Counted from the stretch's first letter, positions 26,041 through 36,293 are shown. The stretch is 64,000 bases of DNA from Mycolicibacterium senegalense (GCF_019645875.1 NZ_CP081000.1:5826417-5890416), one strand, 5' to 3'. Program-made: numbers and translations. Notes: generated by a model from the letters alone, not told the origin.

Positions 26041-27507
26041 CTACCGCTGCGGCGCTGCCGTCGGCTTGATCGGCACCGGCAGGGCGGTCTTGCCCATCAG
26101 GTAGCGATCCACGCCCGCGGCGGCGGCACGGCCCTCGGCAATGGCCCACACGATCAGCGACTGTCCGCGCCCCATGTCGCCGGCGACGAACACGCCGGGC
26201 ACCGTGGTCTGGAAGTTGTTGTCGCGTGCGACGTTTCCGCGGTCGGTCAGTTCGACGCCGAGCTTGGTGAGCAGGCCTTCCTTCTCGGGGCCGACGAATC
26301 CCATTGCCAGCAGCACCAGGTCGGCCTTGAGCTCGAAGTCGGTGCCTTCGACCTTTTCGAACTTGCCGGCGTTCATCTTGACCTCGTGGGCGCGCAGGGC
26401 GGTCACATGACCGTTCTCGCCGATGAATTCCTCGGTGTTGACCGAGAACACCCGCTCACCGCCCTCTTCGTGGGCAGAGGACACGCGGAACATCAGCGGG
26501 TAGGTCGGCCACGGGGTCGAGTCCGCCCGGGTCTCGGGCGGGCGCGGCATGATCTCGAACTGGTGGATGCTGGCCGCACCCTGACGGTGCGAGGTGCCCA
26601 GGCAGTCCGCGCCCGTATCGCCGCCGCCGATGATGACGACGTGCTTGTCCTTGGCGGTGATGGGCGGCTGGCCGTTCTCGTCGAGGACGTCGTCACCGAG
26701 CTGAACCCGGTTGGCCCACGGCAGGAATTCCATGGCCTGGTGGATGCCGTCGAGCTCGCGGCCCGGGATCGGCAGGTCACGCCACGCGGTGGCCCCGCCG
26801 GCCAGCACGACCGCGTCGTAGTTCAGCCGCAGCTGGGCCACGGTGATGTCGACGCCGACGTTGACGCCGGGCCGGAACTGCGTGCCTTCGGCCGCCATCT
26901 GCTCCAGGCGCCGGTCGATGTGGCGCTTCTCCATCTTGAATTCCGGGATGCCGTAGCGCAGCAGGCCGCCGATGCGGTCGGCACGCTCGAACACCGTGAC
27001 GGTGTGGCCGGCCCGGGTCAGCTGCTGGGCGGCGGCCAGTCCCGCGGGGCCGGAGCCGACGACGGCGACCTTCTTGCCGGTCTGCACGTCAGGCATCTTG
27101 GGGACGACCCAGCCCTGGTCGAAGGCGTTGTCGATGATCTCGACCTCGACCTGCTTGATGGTCACCGGATCCTGATTGATGCCGAGGACGCAGGACGCCT
27201 CACACGGAGCGGGGCACAGCCGCCCGGTGAACTCCGGGAAGTTGTTGGTGGCGTGCAGCCGTTCGATCGCGTCGCGCCACCGGTCCTTGTAGACCAGGTC
27301 GTTCCACTCGGGGATCAGGTTCCCCAGTGGGCAACCGTTGTGGCAGAACGGGATACCGCAGTCCATGCATCGCGACGCCTGGTCGGCCAGCTTGTCGTGG
27401 GAGAAGTCCTCGTAGACCTCTTTCCAGTCCTTGAGGCGCAGCGGAACCGGCCTGCGGACGGGGAGTTCCTTGGAGGTGTGCTTGAGGAAACCGCGTGGAT
27501 CAGCCAT
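26041..27507 (-). CDS. gltD: Glutamate synthase small subunit
   Basis: 488 residues. N-terminal cysteines for the [4Fe-4S] clusters are present: Cys47, 50, 55, 59 and Cys98, 102, 106. An FAD-binding GSGPAGLAAAQQL and an NADPH-binding GGGDTGADC follow. GltD passes electrons from NADPH to GltB, which makes two glutamates from glutamine and 2-oxoglutarate. Its ATG overlaps the gltB stop by 8 nt, so translation is coupled. It corresponds to Rv3858c. Confidence 0.97.
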   Translation of the reverse strand: MADPRGFLKHTSKELPVRRPVPLRLKDWKEVYEDFSHDKLADQASRCMDCGIPFCHNGCPLGNLIPEWNDLVYKDRWRDAIERLHATNNFPEFTGRLCPAPCEASCVLGINQDPVTIKQVEVEIIDNAFDQGWVVPKMPDVQTGKKVAVVGSGPAGLAAAQQLTRAGHTVTVFERADRIGGLLRYGIPEFKMEKRHIDRRLEQMAAEGTQFRPGVNVGVDITVAQLRLNYDAVVLAGGATAWRDLPIPGRELDGIHQAMEFLPWANRVQLGDDVLDENGQPPITAKDKHVVIIGGGDTGADCLGTSHRQGAASIHQFEIMPRPPETRADSTPWPTYPLMFRVSSAHEEGGERVFSVNTEEFIGENGHVTALRAHEVKMNAGKFEKVEGTDFELKADLVLLAMGFVGPEKEGLLTKLGVELTDRGNVARDNNFQTTVPGVFVAGDMGRGQSLIVWAIAEGRAAAAGVDRYLMGKTALPVPIKPTAAPQR

Positions 27508-30500
27508 TGGCGGCCGCCATGATCGCCTCGTTCACGTTCTCGCCGGCCGCTTCGGCCGCGGCGATCGCGGCCAGCACACGCTTGTAGTCGCGCGGCATGA
27601 CCTTCACAAAGTGCTTCAACTCGTTATCCCAATCAGATAGGACCCGTTGCCCCACAGCCGAATCGGTGGCGTCGACGTGGGCGGAAACGAAGTCGCGCAA
27701 CCATGCGGTGTCTTTAGCGTCAGAAGCCTCCAAGGCCTCCAGCTCCACCATCTCGCTGTTCAGGTTTTCGCCCAGCACGCCTGCGGGGTCGTAGACGTAG
27801 GCGACACCGCCGGACATGCCTGCCGCGAAGTTGCGGCCGGTGGGTCCGAGGATGACGACCTTGCCGCCGGTCATGTACTCGCAGCCGTGGTCGCCGACAC
27901 CTTCGACGACGGCGTGGGCACCGGAGTTACGGACCGCGAACCGCTCGCCGACCTGCCCGCGGAGGAACGCCTCGCCGCTGGTGGCGCCGAACAGCACCAC
28001 GTTGCCGGCGATGATGTTGTCCTCGGCGGCAAAGTCGGCCGGGGCCTCGTCGGCCGGCCGGACCACGATGCGGCCACCGGACAGACCCTTGCCGACGTAG
28101 TCGTTGGCGTCGCCGTAGACCCGCAGCGTGATGCCCTTGGGCACGAACGCACCGAAGCTGTTACCCGCCGACCCGTCGAAGGTGATGTCGATGGTGCCGT
28201 CCGGAAGTCCTTGCCCGCCATAGGCCTTGGTGACCTCGTGGCCGAGCATGGTGCCCACGGTGCGGTTCACGTTGGTGATCTTGGCGGCGAAACGCACGGG
28301 CGTGCCCTTGTCCAGGGCGTCGCGGCTCTGGGTGATCAGCTGCTGATCCAGGGCCTTGTCCAGACCGTGGTCCTGACGCGAACTGCAGTACAGGTCCTGG
28401 TTCATGAACGCCGACTCGGGCTCGTAGAGCACCGGTGTCAGGTCCAGCTTGTGGGCCTTCCAGTGCTCGGCTGCCTGAGTGGTGTCCAGCGCGCCGACCT
28501 GGCCGACCATCTCGTTGACGGTGCGGAAGCCCAACTGCGCCATGAGTTCCCGGACTTCTTCGGCGATGAACATGAAGAAGTTCTCGACGAATTCGGGCTT
28601 GCCGTTGAACCGCTCACGCAGCACCGGGTTCTGGGTGGCCACACCCACCGGGCAGGTGTCGAGGTGGCAGACGCGCATCATGATGCAGCCCGAGACCACC
28701 AGCGGCGCAGTGGCGAAGCCGAATTCCTCGGCGCCCAGCAGCGCGGCGATCACGACGTCGCGACCGGTCTTGAGCTGACCGTCCACCTGAACGACGATGC
28801 GGTCACGCAGGCCGTTGAGCAGCAGGGTCTGCTGGGTCTCGGCCAGGCCCAGCTCCCACGGCGCACCGGCGTGCTTCATCGAGGTGAGCGGGGTGGCGCC
28901 GGTTCCGCCGTCGTGGCCGGAGATCAGCACCACGTCGGCGTGGGCCTTGGAAACGCCCGCGGCAACCGTTCCGACGCCGTTCTCGCTCACCAGCTTCACG
29001 TGCACGCGGGCACCGGGGTTGGCGTTCTTCAGGTCGTGGATCAGCTGTGCCAGATCCTCGATCGAGTAGATGTCGTGGTGCGGCGGCGGTGAGATCAGGC
29101 CGACACCCGGGGTCGAGTGCCGCACCTCGGCCACCCACGGGTACACCTTGTGTCCCGGAAGCTGGCCGCCCTCACCAGGCTTGGCCCCCTGGGCCATCTT
29201 GATCTGGATGTCGGAGCAGTTGGTCAGGTAGTGGCTGGTCACGCCGAACCGACCGGAGGCCACCTGTTTGATGGCGCTGCGGCGCCAGTCGCCGTTCTCG
29301 TCGGGATCGAATCGGTCGACGCTTTCGCCGCCCTCGCCCGAGTTCGACCGGCCGCCAAGGCGGTTCATCGCGATGGCCAGAGTCTCGTGCGCCTCGGCCG
29401 AGATCGAGCCGTAGCTCATGGCACCGGTGGAGAAGCGCTTGACGATCTCGGAGGCGGGCTCGACCTCGTCGATCGAGATCGGCTGTCGCACACCGTCCTT
29501 GAACTTCAGCAGACCTCGCAGCGAGGCCATCCGCTCGCTCTGGTCGTCGACCAGCGCGGTGTACTCCTTGAAGATCGAGTACTGCCCGGTCCGGGTCGAA
29601 TGCTGGAGCTTGAACACCGTGTCCGGGTTGAACAGGTGGTACTCGCCCTCGCGGCGCCACTGGTATTCGCCGCCGACCTCGAGCTCGCGGTGGGCCCGCT
29701 CGTCGGGGCGGTCCAGATAGGCCAGCGCATGGCGGGCGGCTACGTCGGCGGCGATGTCGTCGAGGTCGATGCCGCCCACCGGGCAGCTCAGTCCGGTGAA
29801 GTACTGGTCGAGCACTTCCTGCGAGATGCCGATGGCCTGGAACAGCTGCGCACCGGTGTAGGAGGCCAGGGTGGAGATGCCCATCTTGGACATCACCTTC
29901 AGCACGCCCTTGCCGGCCGCCTTGACGTAGTTGGCCTTGGCCTTGTCGCTTGAGATTCCGGAGATCACGCCGCGGTCGACCATGTCCTCGATCGACTCGA
30001 ACGCCATGTACGGGTTGATCGCAGCGGCACCGAAGCCGCACAGCATGGCCATGTGGTGCACCTCGCGGGCGTCACCGGCCTCGACCACCAGGCCGACCTT
30101 GGTGCGGGTGCGCTCGCGCACCAGGTGATGGTGCACGGCTGCCACGGACAGCAGCGACGGGATCGGCGCCATGGTCTCGTTGGACTCACGGTCGGACAGC
30201 ACGATGATGCGGGCGCCCTCACGGATGGCCTCGGAGACCTTCGCGCGGACGTTGTCCAGCGCCTCCTTGAGTCCCTGACCGCCCCGGTTGACGGGGTACA
30301 GGCAGCGGATCACCGCGGCGCGCATGCCGTGCTTGCGGCCCCGCACCTCGTGGTCGGGGTCGACGCAGATCAGCTTGGACAGGTCGGCGTTACGCAGGAT
30401 CGGCTGCGGCAGCACGATCTGGCGGCAGGATTCCGGACCCGGGTTCAGCAGGTCGCCCTCGGGGCCGATGACGCCCTGCAGGCTGGTGACCACCTCTTCG

Positions 30501-32089
30501 CGGATGGCGTCCAGCGGCGGGTTGGTGACTTGGGCGAACAGCTGCTGGAAGTAGTCGAACAGCATCCGCGGCCGAGCCGAGAGGATGGCGACCGGGGTGT
30601 CGGTACCCATTGATCCGAGGGCTTCGGCACCGGTGCGCGCCATCGGCGCCACCAGCAGGTTGAGTTCCTCGTAGGTGTAGCCGAAGATCTGCTGGCGCAG
30701 CACCACCCGATGGTGCGGCATCCGCACGTAGTCGCCCGGCGGCAACTCGTCGAGGGGGAAGAGGCCGGCCTCGACCCATTCCTGGTAGGGCTGCTCAGCG
30801 GCCAGCTGGGCTTTGATCTCCTCGTCGGAGACGATGCGGCCCTGGGCGGTGTCCACCAGGAACATCCGGCCGGGCTGCAGACGCATCTTCTTGACGACGG
30901 TGGACGGGTCGAGCGGCAGCACGCCGGCCTCGGACGCCATCACCACCAGACCGTCTTCGGTCACCCAGATGCGGGACGGGCGCAGGCCGTTACGGTCCAG
31001 CACGGCGCCGATCACGGTGCCGTCGGTGAAGCACACCGATGCGGGGCCGTCCCAGGGCTCCATCAGTGAGTCGTGGAACTCGTAAAACGCCCGGCGGGCC
31101 GGATCCATCGTCTCGTGGCGTTCCCACGCCTCGGGGATCATCATCAGCACTGCGTGCGGCAGGCTGCGGCCGCCGAGGTGCAGCAGCTCGAGCACCTCGT
31201 CGAAGCGTGCGGTGTCGGACGCGCCGGGGGTACAGACCGGGACGATCTTGTCGAGCCCGTCGGTGCCGAACACATCGGTGCGGATCAGCGCCTCACGGGC
31301 GCGCATCCAGTTCTCGTTCCCGGTGACGGTGTTGATCTCGCCGTTGTGGGCGATCCGCCGGAACGGGTGGGCCAGCGGCCAGGACGGGAAGGTGTTGGTG
31401 GAGAAGCGGGAGTGCACGATGCCCAGCGCGCTGGTCATCCGCTCGTCCTGCAGGTCCAGGTAGAAGGCCTTGAGCTGCGGGGTGGTCAGCATGCCCTTGT
31501 AGACGAAGGTCTGCCCGGACAGGCTCGGGAAGTACACGGTCTCGCGGCCGGGGCCGTCCTGGCCGGGGCCCTTGGTACCCAGTTCGTGTTCGGCCCGCTT
31601 GCGCACGACGTAGGCCTTGCGCTCCAGGTCCATGCCGGAGGCGCCGGCGATGAACAGCTGGCGGAAGGTCGGCATGGCGTCACGTGCGAGGGCGCCGAGT
31701 GAGGAGTCGTCGGTGGGGACCTCGCGCCAGCCCAGCACCTGCAGGCCCTCGGCTTCGACGATCTTCTCGACGGCTTCGGCTGCCGTGGAGGCATCGCGCG
31801 ACGACTGCGGCAAAAAGGCGATGCCGGTGGCGTAGCTTCCGGGTTCCGGAAGCTGGAAGTCGACCACCTCGCGCAGGAATGAATCCGGGACCTGGAGCAG
31901 GATGCCTGCGCCGTCGCCGGTGTTCGGCTCTGCGCCCTGAGCACCGCGGTGCTCCAGGTTCACCAGTGCTGTGATCGCCTTGTCCACGATGTCCCGGCTG
32001 CGGCGACCGTGGATATCTGCCACCATTGCCACACCACACGCATCGTGTTCATATGCGGGGTTGTACAGCCCGACCTTGTTGGGCGCCAT
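27500..32089 (-). CDS. gltB: Glutamate synthase large subunit
   Basis: 1529 residues from ATG 32089. A 17-residue propeptide precedes Cys18 (EHDACGVAMV), the N-terminal nucleophile of the glutaminase domain after cleavage. Central and FMN-binding synthase domains follow, with HDGGTGATPLTSMKHAG and the [3Fe-4S] cysteines in CHLDTCPVGVATQ. The C-terminal beta-helix has GGxxxFGA-type Gly-rich repeats. Upstream in-frame codons to 32179 are Arg/Ser-rich and unlikely. It corresponds to Rv3859c (1527 residues). Confidence 0.97.
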   Translation of the reverse strand: MAPNKVGLYNPAYEHDACGVAMVADIHGRRSRDIVDKAITALVNLEHRGAQGAEPNTGDGAGILLQVPDSFLREVVDFQLPEPGSYATGIAFLPQSSRDASTAAEAVEKIVEAEGLQVLGWREVPTDDSSLGALARDAMPTFRQLFIAGASGMDLERKAYVVRKRAEHELGTKGPGQDGPGRETVYFPSLSGQTFVYKGMLTTPQLKAFYLDLQDERMTSALGIVHSRFSTNTFPSWPLAHPFRRIAHNGEINTVTGNENWMRAREALIRTDVFGTDGLDKIVPVCTPGASDTARFDEVLELLHLGGRSLPHAVLMMIPEAWERHETMDPARRAFYEFHDSLMEPWDGPASVCFTDGTVIGAVLDRNGLRPSRIWVTEDGLVVMASEAGVLPLDPSTVVKKMRLQPGRMFLVDTAQGRIVSDEEIKAQLAAEQPYQEWVEAGLFPLDELPPGDYVRMPHHRVVLRQQIFGYTYEELNLLVAPMARTGAEALGSMGTDTPVAILSARPRMLFDYFQQLFAQVTNPPLDAIREEVVTSLQGVIGPEGDLLNPGPESCRQIVLPQPILRNADLSKLICVDPDHEVRGRKHGMRAAVIRCLYPVNRGGQGLKEALDNVRAKVSEAIREGARIIVLSDRESNETMAPIPSLLSVAAVHHHLVRERTRTKVGLVVEAGDAREVHHMAMLCGFGAAAINPYMAFESIEDMVDRGVISGISSDKAKANYVKAAGKGVLKVMSKMGISTLASYTGAQLFQAIGISQEVLDQYFTGLSCPVGGIDLDDIAADVAARHALAYLDRPDERAHRELEVGGEYQWRREGEYHLFNPDTVFKLQHSTRTGQYSIFKEYTALVDDQSERMASLRGLLKFKDGVRQPISIDEVEPASEIVKRFSTGAMSYGSISAEAHETLAIAMNRLGGRSNSGEGGESVDRFDPDENGDWRRSAIKQVASGRFGVTSHYLTNCSDIQIKMAQGAKPGEGGQLPGHKVYPWVAEVRHSTPGVGLISPPPHHDIYSIEDLAQLIHDLKNANPGARVHVKLVSENGVGTVAAGVSKAHADVVLISGHDGGTGATPLTSMKHAGAPWELGLAETQQTLLLNGLRDRIVVQVDGQLKTGRDVVIAALLGAEEFGFATAPLVVSGCIMMRVCHLDTCPVGVATQNPVLRERFNGKPEFVENFFMFIAEEVRELMAQLGFRTVNEMVGQVGALDTTQAAEHWKAHKLDLTPVLYEPESAFMNQDLYCSSRQDHGLDKALDQQLITQSRDALDKGTPVRFAAKITNVNRTVGTMLGHEVTKAYGGQGLPDGTIDITFDGSAGNSFGAFVPKGITLRVYGDANDYVGKGLSGGRIVVRPADEAPADFAAEDNIIAGNVVLFGATSGEAFLRGQVGERFAVRNSGAHAVVEGVGDHGCEYMTGGKVVILGPTGRNFAAGMSGGVAYVYDPAGVLGENLNSEMVELEALEASDAKDTAWLRDFVSAHVDATDSAVGQRVLSDWDNELKHFVKVMPRDYKRVLAAIAAAEAAGENVNEAIMAAANG

Positions 32090-32483
32090 TCCCACCTTGC
32101 CCTTCAACACGCTTCTACGAAGAAGCCGGCTCGGCGTGGGCGCCTCCGTGCAGCACTGGACGACGGCAATGTCCCACACGCCATAAGTGGAGAAAACGAT
32201 AAGGCAACTAGCGGGGCAGATGCCAACTTAGCCAAGCCTAACTATACTCGTTGGGCGACTTCGGAACCCGCTCGCCGACTGCGCGTGAAAGTTGCGAATT
32301 CCTTTGCGGTGCTTGCCGTTTCACGACACCCCCGGCACGGGATCTCCAGCCGCCGCCGGGCCCGGCGGCCACCCCTTGCGTCAATTTAGTTTGCTGTGCA
32401 AATCACATTAGCCCGTTATAGTGCTGTTATATCCATATTCTGATTTTGCGGGAAAGCTTAGTCAGATTCTTAGATTTGCATCG
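32090..32483. other. gltB promoter region
   Basis: 394 bp between gltB and the ATPase gene, with no convincing reading frame. Much of it is AT-rich (32385-32480). TTAGCCAAGCCTAACTATA (32228-32246) matches the IdeR consensus at only 13 of 19 positions. No GlnR-type site was recognised. Confidence 0.5.
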
Positions 32484-34541
32484 TCAATGTCCCGAGGCCC
32501 GCGCAACGCTGCGCACCCCGGCCTCGGGTCGCAGGTCGAGGCGACGTAGCGACTGCGCATTCAGTGCCACGACAACCGTCGACGCTGACATCAATATCGC
32601 CCCGACCGACATCGGCATTACAAAGCCCAGCGGAGCGGCCACGCCGGCCGCCAGCGGGACCGAGATCAGGTTGTAACCTGCTGCCCACCAAAGGTTCTGC
32701 TTCATCTTGCGGTAGGACTGCCGGGAAAGCTCGATCACCGAGAGCACCGATCGCGGATCGGAGCTGGCGAGGATGACGCCGGCCGAGGCGATGGCGACAT
32801 CGGTACCCGCTCCGATGGCGATGCCGACGTCGGCGGCGGCCAGCGCCGGGGCGTCGTTGACGCCGTCTCCCACCATCGCCACCGTCCGCCCCTCGCTCTG
32901 CAGTTCGGCAACTTTGGCGGCCTTGTCCTCGGGCCGCACGCCCGCGAAAACCCGGTCGATTCCCAGCTCAGAGGCCACTGCGGCAGCCACCGGAGCTGCG
33001 TCGCCGGTGATCATCACCACTTCGATGCCCAGAGCGTGCAGCGCGTCGACCGCTTCGCGAGATTCTGATCGGATTTCGTCGGCCAGGGCCAGCGCACCCG
33101 CCGGCTCACCGTCGACCAAGACGTGCAGCACGGTCGCGCCGCCCCACTGCGCGGTGGCGGTCAGGGCGGTATGACCGGCCTCATCGAGCAGGGCCGGCCC
33201 GCCGACCTGCACCCGCCGCCCACCGACCAGCGCGCTCACCCCGACCGCGGGTGACGAACTGAAGTCGGTCGCCGCCGGGATGTCGAGGCCACGACGCTGT
33301 GCCGCCGCGACGATGGCGCGCGCCAGCGGGTGTTCGGAGTCCGCCTCGGCCGCTGCGGCCAGCGCCAGCAGGTCGTCGTCGGTGCGATCGGTGGCCACCA
33401 CCTCGGTGACGGCCGGCTCGCCCTTGGTCAAGGTGCCGGTCTTGTCGAACAACACCGCGCCGACAGTGCGCATGGTTTCCAGCGCCAGCCGGTCCTTGAT
33501 CAGCACACCGCCCCTGGCGGCCCGCTCGGTGGCGATGGACACCACCAGCGGTATCGCCAGCCCCAGGGCGTGAGGGCAGGCGATGACCAGCACGGTGATG
33601 GTGCGGACCACGGCCTGGTCAGGTTCGCCCAGCAGCGTCCAGGCCAGCGCTGTGAGCACCGCTGATCCCAGCGCGAACCAGAACAGCCAGCCCGCGGCCC
33701 GGTCGGCCAGACGCTGCGCCCGCGACGAGGAGTTCATGGCCTCGCCGACCAGCCGCTGAATGCCGGCCAGGGCGGTGTCCTCGCCCACGGCAGTCACCCT
33801 GATCCGCAGTCCGGAGTCGGTGGCGACGGTGCCCGCGACGACGTCGTCGTGCACGCTTCGGCGGACCGTGCGCGATTCCCCGGTCACCATCGACTCGTCC
33901 ATGTCGGCCGCACCGTCGACGATGCGCCCGTCGACGGGCACGCTGCCTCCGGGGCGGACGATCACCAGGTCACCGACCCGAAGCTCCGACGGCGTCACGG
34001 TCACCACGCGCTCGGAGCCGCCGTCCCCCTCGACGCGCTCGGCCTCGTCGGGCAGCAGCGCGGCCAGCGAGTCCAGCGCAGAGGTGGTCTGCGCCAGTGA
34101 GCGCATCTCGATCCAGTGGCCCAGCAGCATGATCACGATCAGCAGCGCCAGTTCCCACCAGAAGTCGAGCTGGTGGTGCAGCACCCCGAGGCTCGCGCCC
34201 CACGAAGCGAGGAACGCCACGGTGATCGCCAATCCGATCAGAAGCATCATTCCCGGTGCGCGCGAGCGTATTTCGCTGACCGCCCCGGTCAGGAACGGGC
34301 GGCCGCCCCACACGTACATCACCGTGCCGAGCACCGGGGATATCCAGCGTGCGCCGGGGAAGCCAGGGAGGTCGTAGCCGAGGAGCATCGCGAACATCGG
34401 CGAGAGAGCCACGGTCGGCACCGCAAGGGCCGCCATGACCCAGAACAGCCGCCTGAACTGGGCGACATGGTCACCGTGGCCGGCATGCCCCGCATGACCG
34501 GTGTGTTCGTGCTCGTGCATCACGTGGTCGGTCGTGGTCAT
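32484..34541 (-). CDS. CopB-like heavy-metal P-type ATPase (CPH type)
   Basis: 685 residues from ATG 34541. A His-rich cytosolic tail (about 9-25) replaces the usual CXXC domain. The membrane metal site is Cys322-Pro-His324, not CPC, which places it with CopB-type P1B-3 pumps for Cu(I)/Cu(II) or silver. Phosphorylation site DKTGT starts at Asp366; TGES, HP (SEHPLARA) and MVGDGVNDAPAL are present. The longer open frame to 35009 overlaps the divergent gene and is spurious. A copper-type operator lies 12 bp before the start. Confidence 0.92.
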   Translation of the reverse strand: MTTTDHVMHEHEHTGHAGHAGHGDHVAQFRRLFWVMAALAVPTVALSPMFAMLLGYDLPGFPGARWISPVLGTVMYVWGGRPFLTGAVSEIRSRAPGMMLLIGLAITVAFLASWGASLGVLHHQLDFWWELALLIVIMLLGHWIEMRSLAQTTSALDSLAALLPDEAERVEGDGGSERVVTVTPSELRVGDLVIVRPGGSVPVDGRIVDGAADMDESMVTGESRTVRRSVHDDVVAGTVATDSGLRIRVTAVGEDTALAGIQRLVGEAMNSSSRAQRLADRAAGWLFWFALGSAVLTALAWTLLGEPDQAVVRTITVLVIACPHALGLAIPLVVSIATERAARGGVLIKDRLALETMRTVGAVLFDKTGTLTKGEPAVTEVVATDRTDDDLLALAAAAEADSEHPLARAIVAAAQRRGLDIPAATDFSSSPAVGVSALVGGRRVQVGGPALLDEAGHTALTATAQWGGATVLHVLVDGEPAGALALADEIRSESREAVDALHALGIEVVMITGDAAPVAAAVASELGIDRVFAGVRPEDKAAKVAELQSEGRTVAMVGDGVNDAPALAAADVGIAIGAGTDVAIASAGVILASSDPRSVLSVIELSRQSYRKMKQNLWWAAGYNLISVPLAAGVAAPLGFVMPMSVGAILMSASTVVVALNAQSLRRLDLRPEAGVRSVARASGH

Positions 34542-34552
34542 GACACCCACTG

Positions 34553-34571
34553 TATACCCCTGGGGGGTATA
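34553..34571. promoter_or_regulatory. CsoR/RicR-type copper operator
   Basis: TATACCCCTGGGGGGTATA has 8-bp palindromic arms around 3 bp and fits the TACCC-N5-GGGTA pattern of copper-sensing CsoR-family repressors. It lies between the ATPase start (34541) and the divergent thioesterase gene (34605), so copper should derepress the pump. No csoR gene is in this window. Confidence 0.8.
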
Positions 34572-34604
34572 TGGCCATGGTGATGGGCGTAACTGTTGAC
34601 GGCG

Positions 34605-35405
34605 ATGCACTATCCGCTGAATACCCCGCTGGGCCGCATGGCAGTCCAGACCCTCGAAGAGGGCCCGGACCGCTGCGTGGCCTCCATACCTGTGGGCGGT
34701 CTGCTCAATCCGTTGACGCAGGCACCGACGCTGGCCCCGCTGGCCATGCTGGTCGATCACGTCGGCGGTCTGGCCAATCACTACCGCCGCGATGACGACG
34801 AGTGGACGGTGTCGAGCGAACTGGCTCTCGAGCTGATCCCGAACGCGCTGGACGTCGTGCTGGCGGCGCCCGAGGTGCCCGTGGTGGCGACCGCGCGCCC
34901 GTTCGGGCCGAAGGGCACGGGTTCGTTGAGCTTGTCCGAGTTGACGCATGGCGCTCAGGTGATCGCGACGGCGACGGTGCGGTCGTTTCACATCAAGGTC
35001 CCGGGCCACGTCGTCGCGTGGCCGTCCGACGTCGACGACGGGACGCCACCCGCCACGCTGGCAGAACGCATGTCGGTCGAGGTCGCCGAGACCGGCGGTC
35101 GGGCGGCGGTATTACGCCAGTTGCCGGATCCCGTCGTCAACAACAGCATCGGCATCGTGCACGGCGGCGTCTCCGCCGCGGCACTCGAATTGGTGGGGTC
35201 CGCCGCCTTGGGCGACGGCGCGGGCGGCCCCTGGCATACTGCTTCGCTGCGGGTCAACTACCTGCGCCAGTTCCGCGGTGGCAACGAATCACGTTATGAG
35301 GCAAGACCGTTGCGCACCGGACGAAGCTCCGCGGTGGCCGACGCCCAAGCCATCGGCGACGACGGCGCGGTTGCCCTGACAGCCCGGCTGACTGCGTACC
35401 GCTGA
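34605..35405 (+). CDS. Tandem hotdog-fold thioesterase (PaaI-like)
   Basis: 266 residues from ATG 34605; a TTG at 34596 would add three. Two hotdog domains are visible: about 1-125, without an obvious catalytic motif, and about 140-266 with NNSIGIVHGGVSAAAL, the HGG loop of PaaI-type acyl-CoA thioesterases. The substrate is unknown. It is divergent from the copper ATPase, and the operator lies 34-52 bp before its start, so it might also respond to copper. Confidence 0.78.
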   Translation: MHYPLNTPLGRMAVQTLEEGPDRCVASIPVGGLLNPLTQAPTLAPLAMLVDHVGGLANHYRRDDDEWTVSSELALELIPNALDVVLAAPEVPVVATARPFGPKGTGSLSLSELTHGAQVIATATVRSFHIKVPGHVVAWPSDVDDGTPPATLAERMSVEVAETGGRAAVLRQLPDPVVNNSIGIVHGGVSAAALELVGSAALGDGAGGPWHTASLRVNYLRQFRGGNESRYEARPLRTGRSSAVADAQAIGDDGAVALTARLTAYR

Positions 35406-35518
35406 TTGCGGTGCCGCAACGTAAATTTCATTGTCGAATCGATTTCGCAACAACGATCCTGCCATCGCACAGTGGCGTGACACGCTCCGGATGAACCACA
35501 TCTACGGAGGAGTTCGCC

Positions 35519-36292
35519 ATGAGTACGCCAACCATGTCACATCGATTGGCAGCCGAGTTCATCGGGACGTTCTGGCTGGTCCTGGGCGGTTGCGGTAGCG
35601 CGGTGTTCGCCGCGAAGGTTCTCTCTGACGGCTTCTCCGTGGGGATCGGATTCCTCGGGGTCGCACTCGCCTTCGGCCTGACGGTGCTGACCGGCGTTTA
35701 CGCCTTCGGCACCATCTCCGGCGGGCACTTCAATCCCGCGGTCACCCTCGGTGCTGCGCTGGCCCGCCGCGTCGAGTGGGCAGCCGTTGTGCCGTACTGG
35801 ATTTCGCAGGTCATCGGCGGATTGGTGGCCGGTCTGGTGATCTTTGTGATCGCCCGCGGCAAGGACGGTTGGACCGCCACCGGCAACATGGCCGCCAACG
35901 GCTTCGGCGAGCACTCCCCCGGCGGGTATTCGCTGGCCGCGGTTCTGCTCGCCGAGGTGATTCTCACCGCGGTGTTCCTGCTGGTCATCCTCGGTTCCAC
36001 GGATGACCGCGCGCCGAAGGGCTTCGCCGGCCTGGCGATCGGCCTCACCCTTACCCTGATCCACCTGATCTCGATCCCGATCTCCAACACCTCGGTCAAC
36101 CCGGCCCGTTCCACCGCAGTGGCCTTCTTCAACGGAGACGGAGCGCCGGCGCAGCTCTGGGCGTTCTGGCTCGCCCCGCTGGTCGGCGCGGCGATCGCCG
36201 GGTTGGCGTACCCGTTCCTGTTCGGTGTCGCCGACGAACTGGCCGACCGCCCGGTGCGCGAGGATGCCCTCGATCGGGAGGATGGCCGGTAG
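35519..36292 (+). CDS. aqpZ: Aquaporin Z
   Basis: A 257-residue major intrinsic protein with six transmembrane helices and both pore motifs, Asn72-Pro-Ala and Asn194-Pro-Ala-Arg197. The arginine is that of the selectivity filter, and the residues around the pore fit water-selective AqpZ rather than glycerol facilitators. ATG 35519 follows a strong GGAGGAG. Mtb has no aquaporin Z, so this fits a faster-growing environmental species. It stands alone and converges on the MBL pseudogene. Confidence 0.93.
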   Translation: MSTPTMSHRLAAEFIGTFWLVLGGCGSAVFAAKVLSDGFSVGIGFLGVALAFGLTVLTGVYAFGTISGGHFNPAVTLGAALARRVEWAAVVPYWISQVIGGLVAGLVIFVIARGKDGWTATGNMAANGFGEHSPGGYSLAAVLLAEVILTAVFLLVILGSTDDRAPKGFAGLAIGLTLTLIHLISIPISNTSVNPARSTAVAFFNGDGAPAQLWAFWLAPLVGAAIAGLAYPFLFGVADELADRPVREDALDREDGR

Positions 36293-36293
36293 G

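Noticed and set aside
25876..27522. Rightward 548-codon frame opposite gltD
   Set aside because: Opposite-strand shadow of gltD, which has all cofactor motifs.
34542..35009. N-terminal extension of the copper ATPase
   Set aside because: It would run through the copper operator and into the divergent thioesterase gene; ATG 34541 gives the natural His-rich start.
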